Origin: Pseudomonadota bacterium
GTDB lineage: Bacteria > Pseudomonadota > Alphaproteobacteria > Rhizobiales > Rhizobiaceae
Direction: 5' to 3'
NCBI GenBank assembly: GCA_023428515.1
Contig: JAEYXI010000480.1
Coordinates: 1-6,192, forward strand
Length of the DNA: 6,192 nucleotides
Below, one piece after another: positions 5,350-6,192 of the stretch. The position numbers were made by a program, and so were the translations under genes. The notes below the pieces were generated by a model, which was not told the DNA's origin, did no database searches, and was given only the letters and a program-made list of their open reading frames with translations. Position 1 is the stretch's first letter, and every line of letters starts with the position of its first letter.

Positions 5350-5379
5350 TAAATATGAACGGACCTCCGGGCTCGTCAA
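5350..5379 (-). promoter_or_regulatory. Putative promoter of the reductase-dehydrogenase operon
   Basis: On the minus strand, TTGACG (5374-5379) is a good -35 box. With an 18-base spacer it is followed by TATTTA (5350-5355) in an AT-rich patch as a weak -10. The -35 is near consensus; the -10 is not, as is common in alphaproteobacteria. Confidence 0.45.
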
Positions 5380-5385
5380 GACAGA

Positions 5386-5401
5386 TAGAGCGATCACTCT
5401 A
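5386..5401. promoter_or_regulatory. Putative TetR operator 2, on the regulator side
   Basis: TAGAGCGATCACTCTA is a near-perfect 16-bp palindrome (TAGAG, one base, GATC, one base, CTCTA). It is the inverted counterpart of operator 1, with centres 54 bases apart. It overlaps TCTAAT (5398-5403), a possible -10 of the TetR gene, so the regulator probably represses itself here. Confidence 0.75.
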
Positions 5402-5422
5402 ATTTATTTTTGAAGGGCCTGT

Positions 5423-6025
5423 ATGCGAAAGCTCGATCCGATCCGGCATGAGGAAAAACGGCAGGAGATCCTGGCGGCGGCGAACCGCTGCTTCGAGCGC
5501 AGCGGCCTCAAGGGAGCGTCGATCGCAGACATCTGCAAGGAGGCCCGTATCAGCCCCGGCCACCTCTACCATTACTTCGCGAGCAAGGACGCCATCGTCG
5601 CCACGCTGTCCGACGCCTGGCTGTCGCGGACGCGCGAGCGGTTCGATCGCGTGTCGTCGGCGAGAGGCGATCTCGTGGCGGCACTGGTGGCGGAGATCGG
5701 CGGGCTGGCGCCGAACGGCCCGCGGTCCGGCTCCGAACTCGTCTTCGAGATGCTGGCGGAGAGCACACGCAACCCTGCAATGGCCGAGATGGTTCAAGCC
5801 CATAGCCGCGACCTGCGCGCCCTTATCGCGGATGTTCTACGGGAAGGGCAAAGGCGCGGAGATGTCCGCGCCGATCTCGATGCAGACCACGTCGCCACGG
5901 TCGCGATAGCGATCGTGGATGGCTTGAAGGCACTCAGCCTTCGCGACCCCGGCTCCGATCGCGCGCAGTCGGCCAGCCTCCTGCGGCAGATGCTCGAGCA
6001 TTTCATAAGGCGGGCGGACGGGTAG
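5423..6025 (+). CDS. TetR/AcrR-family transcriptional regulator
   Basis: This 200-residue protein is a typical TetR-family repressor. The N-terminal domain has the usual start RQEILAAANRCFERSG (13-28), the HTH GASIADICKEARISPGHLYHYFASKDAIV (31-59), with the recognition helix around 45-51. The C-terminal part (about 65-198) is all-helical and would bind a ligand and dimerise; it also has the common DGLKALSLRDP region near 166-176. The start at 5423 has GAAGGG five bases upstream. It is transcribed divergently from the aldo/keto reductase and SDR operon, and two matching palindromes lie in the shared 107-bp region, so it most likely represses both that operon and itself until a small effector binds. 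The ligand cannot be told from sequence; a substrate of the reductases is a reasonable guess. Confidence 0.93.
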   Translation: MRKLDPIRHEEKRQEILAAANRCFERSGLKGASIADICKEARISPGHLYHYFASKDAIVATLSDAWLSRTRERFDRVSSARGDLVAALVAEIGGLAPNGPRSGSELVFEMLAESTRNPAMAEMVQAHSRDLRALIADVLREGQRRGDVRADLDADHVATVAIAIVDGLKALSLRDPGSDRAQSASLLRQMLEHFIRRADG

Positions 6026-6054
6026 CGGGCCCTCGTGTCGCCGCGAAGCCCTCT

Positions 6055-6064
6055 GCAGGCCTGC
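6055..6064. repeat. 10-bp palindrome between convergent regulators
   Basis: GCAGGCCTGC is a perfect palindrome in the 44-base gap between the TetR and LuxR-type genes. It is too short and lacks a T-tract, so a terminator role is unproven. Confidence 0.25.
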
Positions 6065-6069
6065 GCCCG

Positions 6070-6192
6070 TCACAGGCCCATCAGAAAGGCCGGCAGCAAT
6101 TCGCGTTCGCTGGTGATGTCGAGCTTGTCGTAGATGCGCAGCTTGTGGTTCTTCACCCCGCCCACGGAAATGTTGAGCTGGCGGGCGATCGA
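6070..6192 (-). CDS. LuxR-type HTH regulator, C-terminal end, partial at right edge
   Basis: The last 40 codons of a minus-strand gene are visible, ending with TGA at 6070-6072; the start lies beyond the right edge. The segment reads IARQLNISVGGVKNHKLRIY, then DKLDITSERELL. This is the second half of a LuxR/NarL-type HTH: the IA-x-x-L-x-I-S turn, the V-K-N-H recognition helix and the I-Y-x-K-L end. Whether the missing N-terminus is a receiver domain (response regulator) or another sensor cannot be seen. It converges on the TetR gene with a 44-base gap and is probably an independent transcript. Confidence 0.85.
   Translation of the reverse strand, partial: SIARQLNISVGGVKNHKLRIYDKLDITSERELLPAFLMGL

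Noticed and set aside
5399..5803. Minus-strand ORF of 134 residues
   Set aside because: It is antisense to the TetR gene; the TetR HTH and ribosome binding site settle the coding strand.
1..6192. CRISPR array, tRNA or rRNA genes
   Set aside because: No regularly spaced repeats, cloverleaf pattern or rRNA-like sequence was seen on either strand.

Overview
The window is GC-rich DNA (GC-rich third codon positions in most genes), and its gene styles (DUF883-like anchor protein, short HTH protein, TetR-controlled oxidoreductases) fit an alphaproteobacterium, probably of the Hyphomicrobiales. This is an inference from style only; no marker gene is present.

Left part (1-1805): an accessory, decayed region. 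It opens with a reading frame that runs off the left edge and carries a PD-(D/E)XK nuclease-like domain of the kind found at the C-terminus of large STAND/NACHT-type defence proteins. Its base composition is visibly lower in GC than the rest. After it come about 980 bases without an intact gene. Two remnants can be read there: the N-terminus of a phage-type tyrosine integrase (about 1142-1340, frameshifted) and the start of an IS3-family transposase OrfA (about 1596-1706, interrupted by a stop). The region looks like the worn edge of a genomic island.

Middle (1806-3373): three small plus-strand genes. They are a 74-residue orphan with a strong ribosome binding site and an inverted repeat just upstream, a DUF883/ElaB-YqjD-like protein with a C-terminal membrane anchor, and a short helix-turn-helix protein. 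A weak minus-strand ORF lies at 3076-3357, and a perfect 22-bp palindrome (3222-3243) sits between the convergent gene sets and may be a terminator.

Right part (3374-6192): a compact regulatory module. An aldo/keto reductase and a short-chain dehydrogenase form a minus-strand operon, transcribed divergently from a TetR-family repressor. The 107-bp divergent region holds two near-identical 16-bp palindromes in inverted orientation, one next to each gene start, which are very likely the TetR operators. The likely logic is derepression of two NADPH-type oxidoreductases, and autoregulation, by a small carbonyl or other reactive compound. The window closes with the C-terminal end of a LuxR-type HTH regulator entering from the right on the minus strand.

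The most notable points are the truncated defence-like nuclease domain beside integrase and transposase debris, and the clearly readable paired operators. I see no CRISPR array, tRNA or rRNA, and no convincing wholly new system inside these limits.
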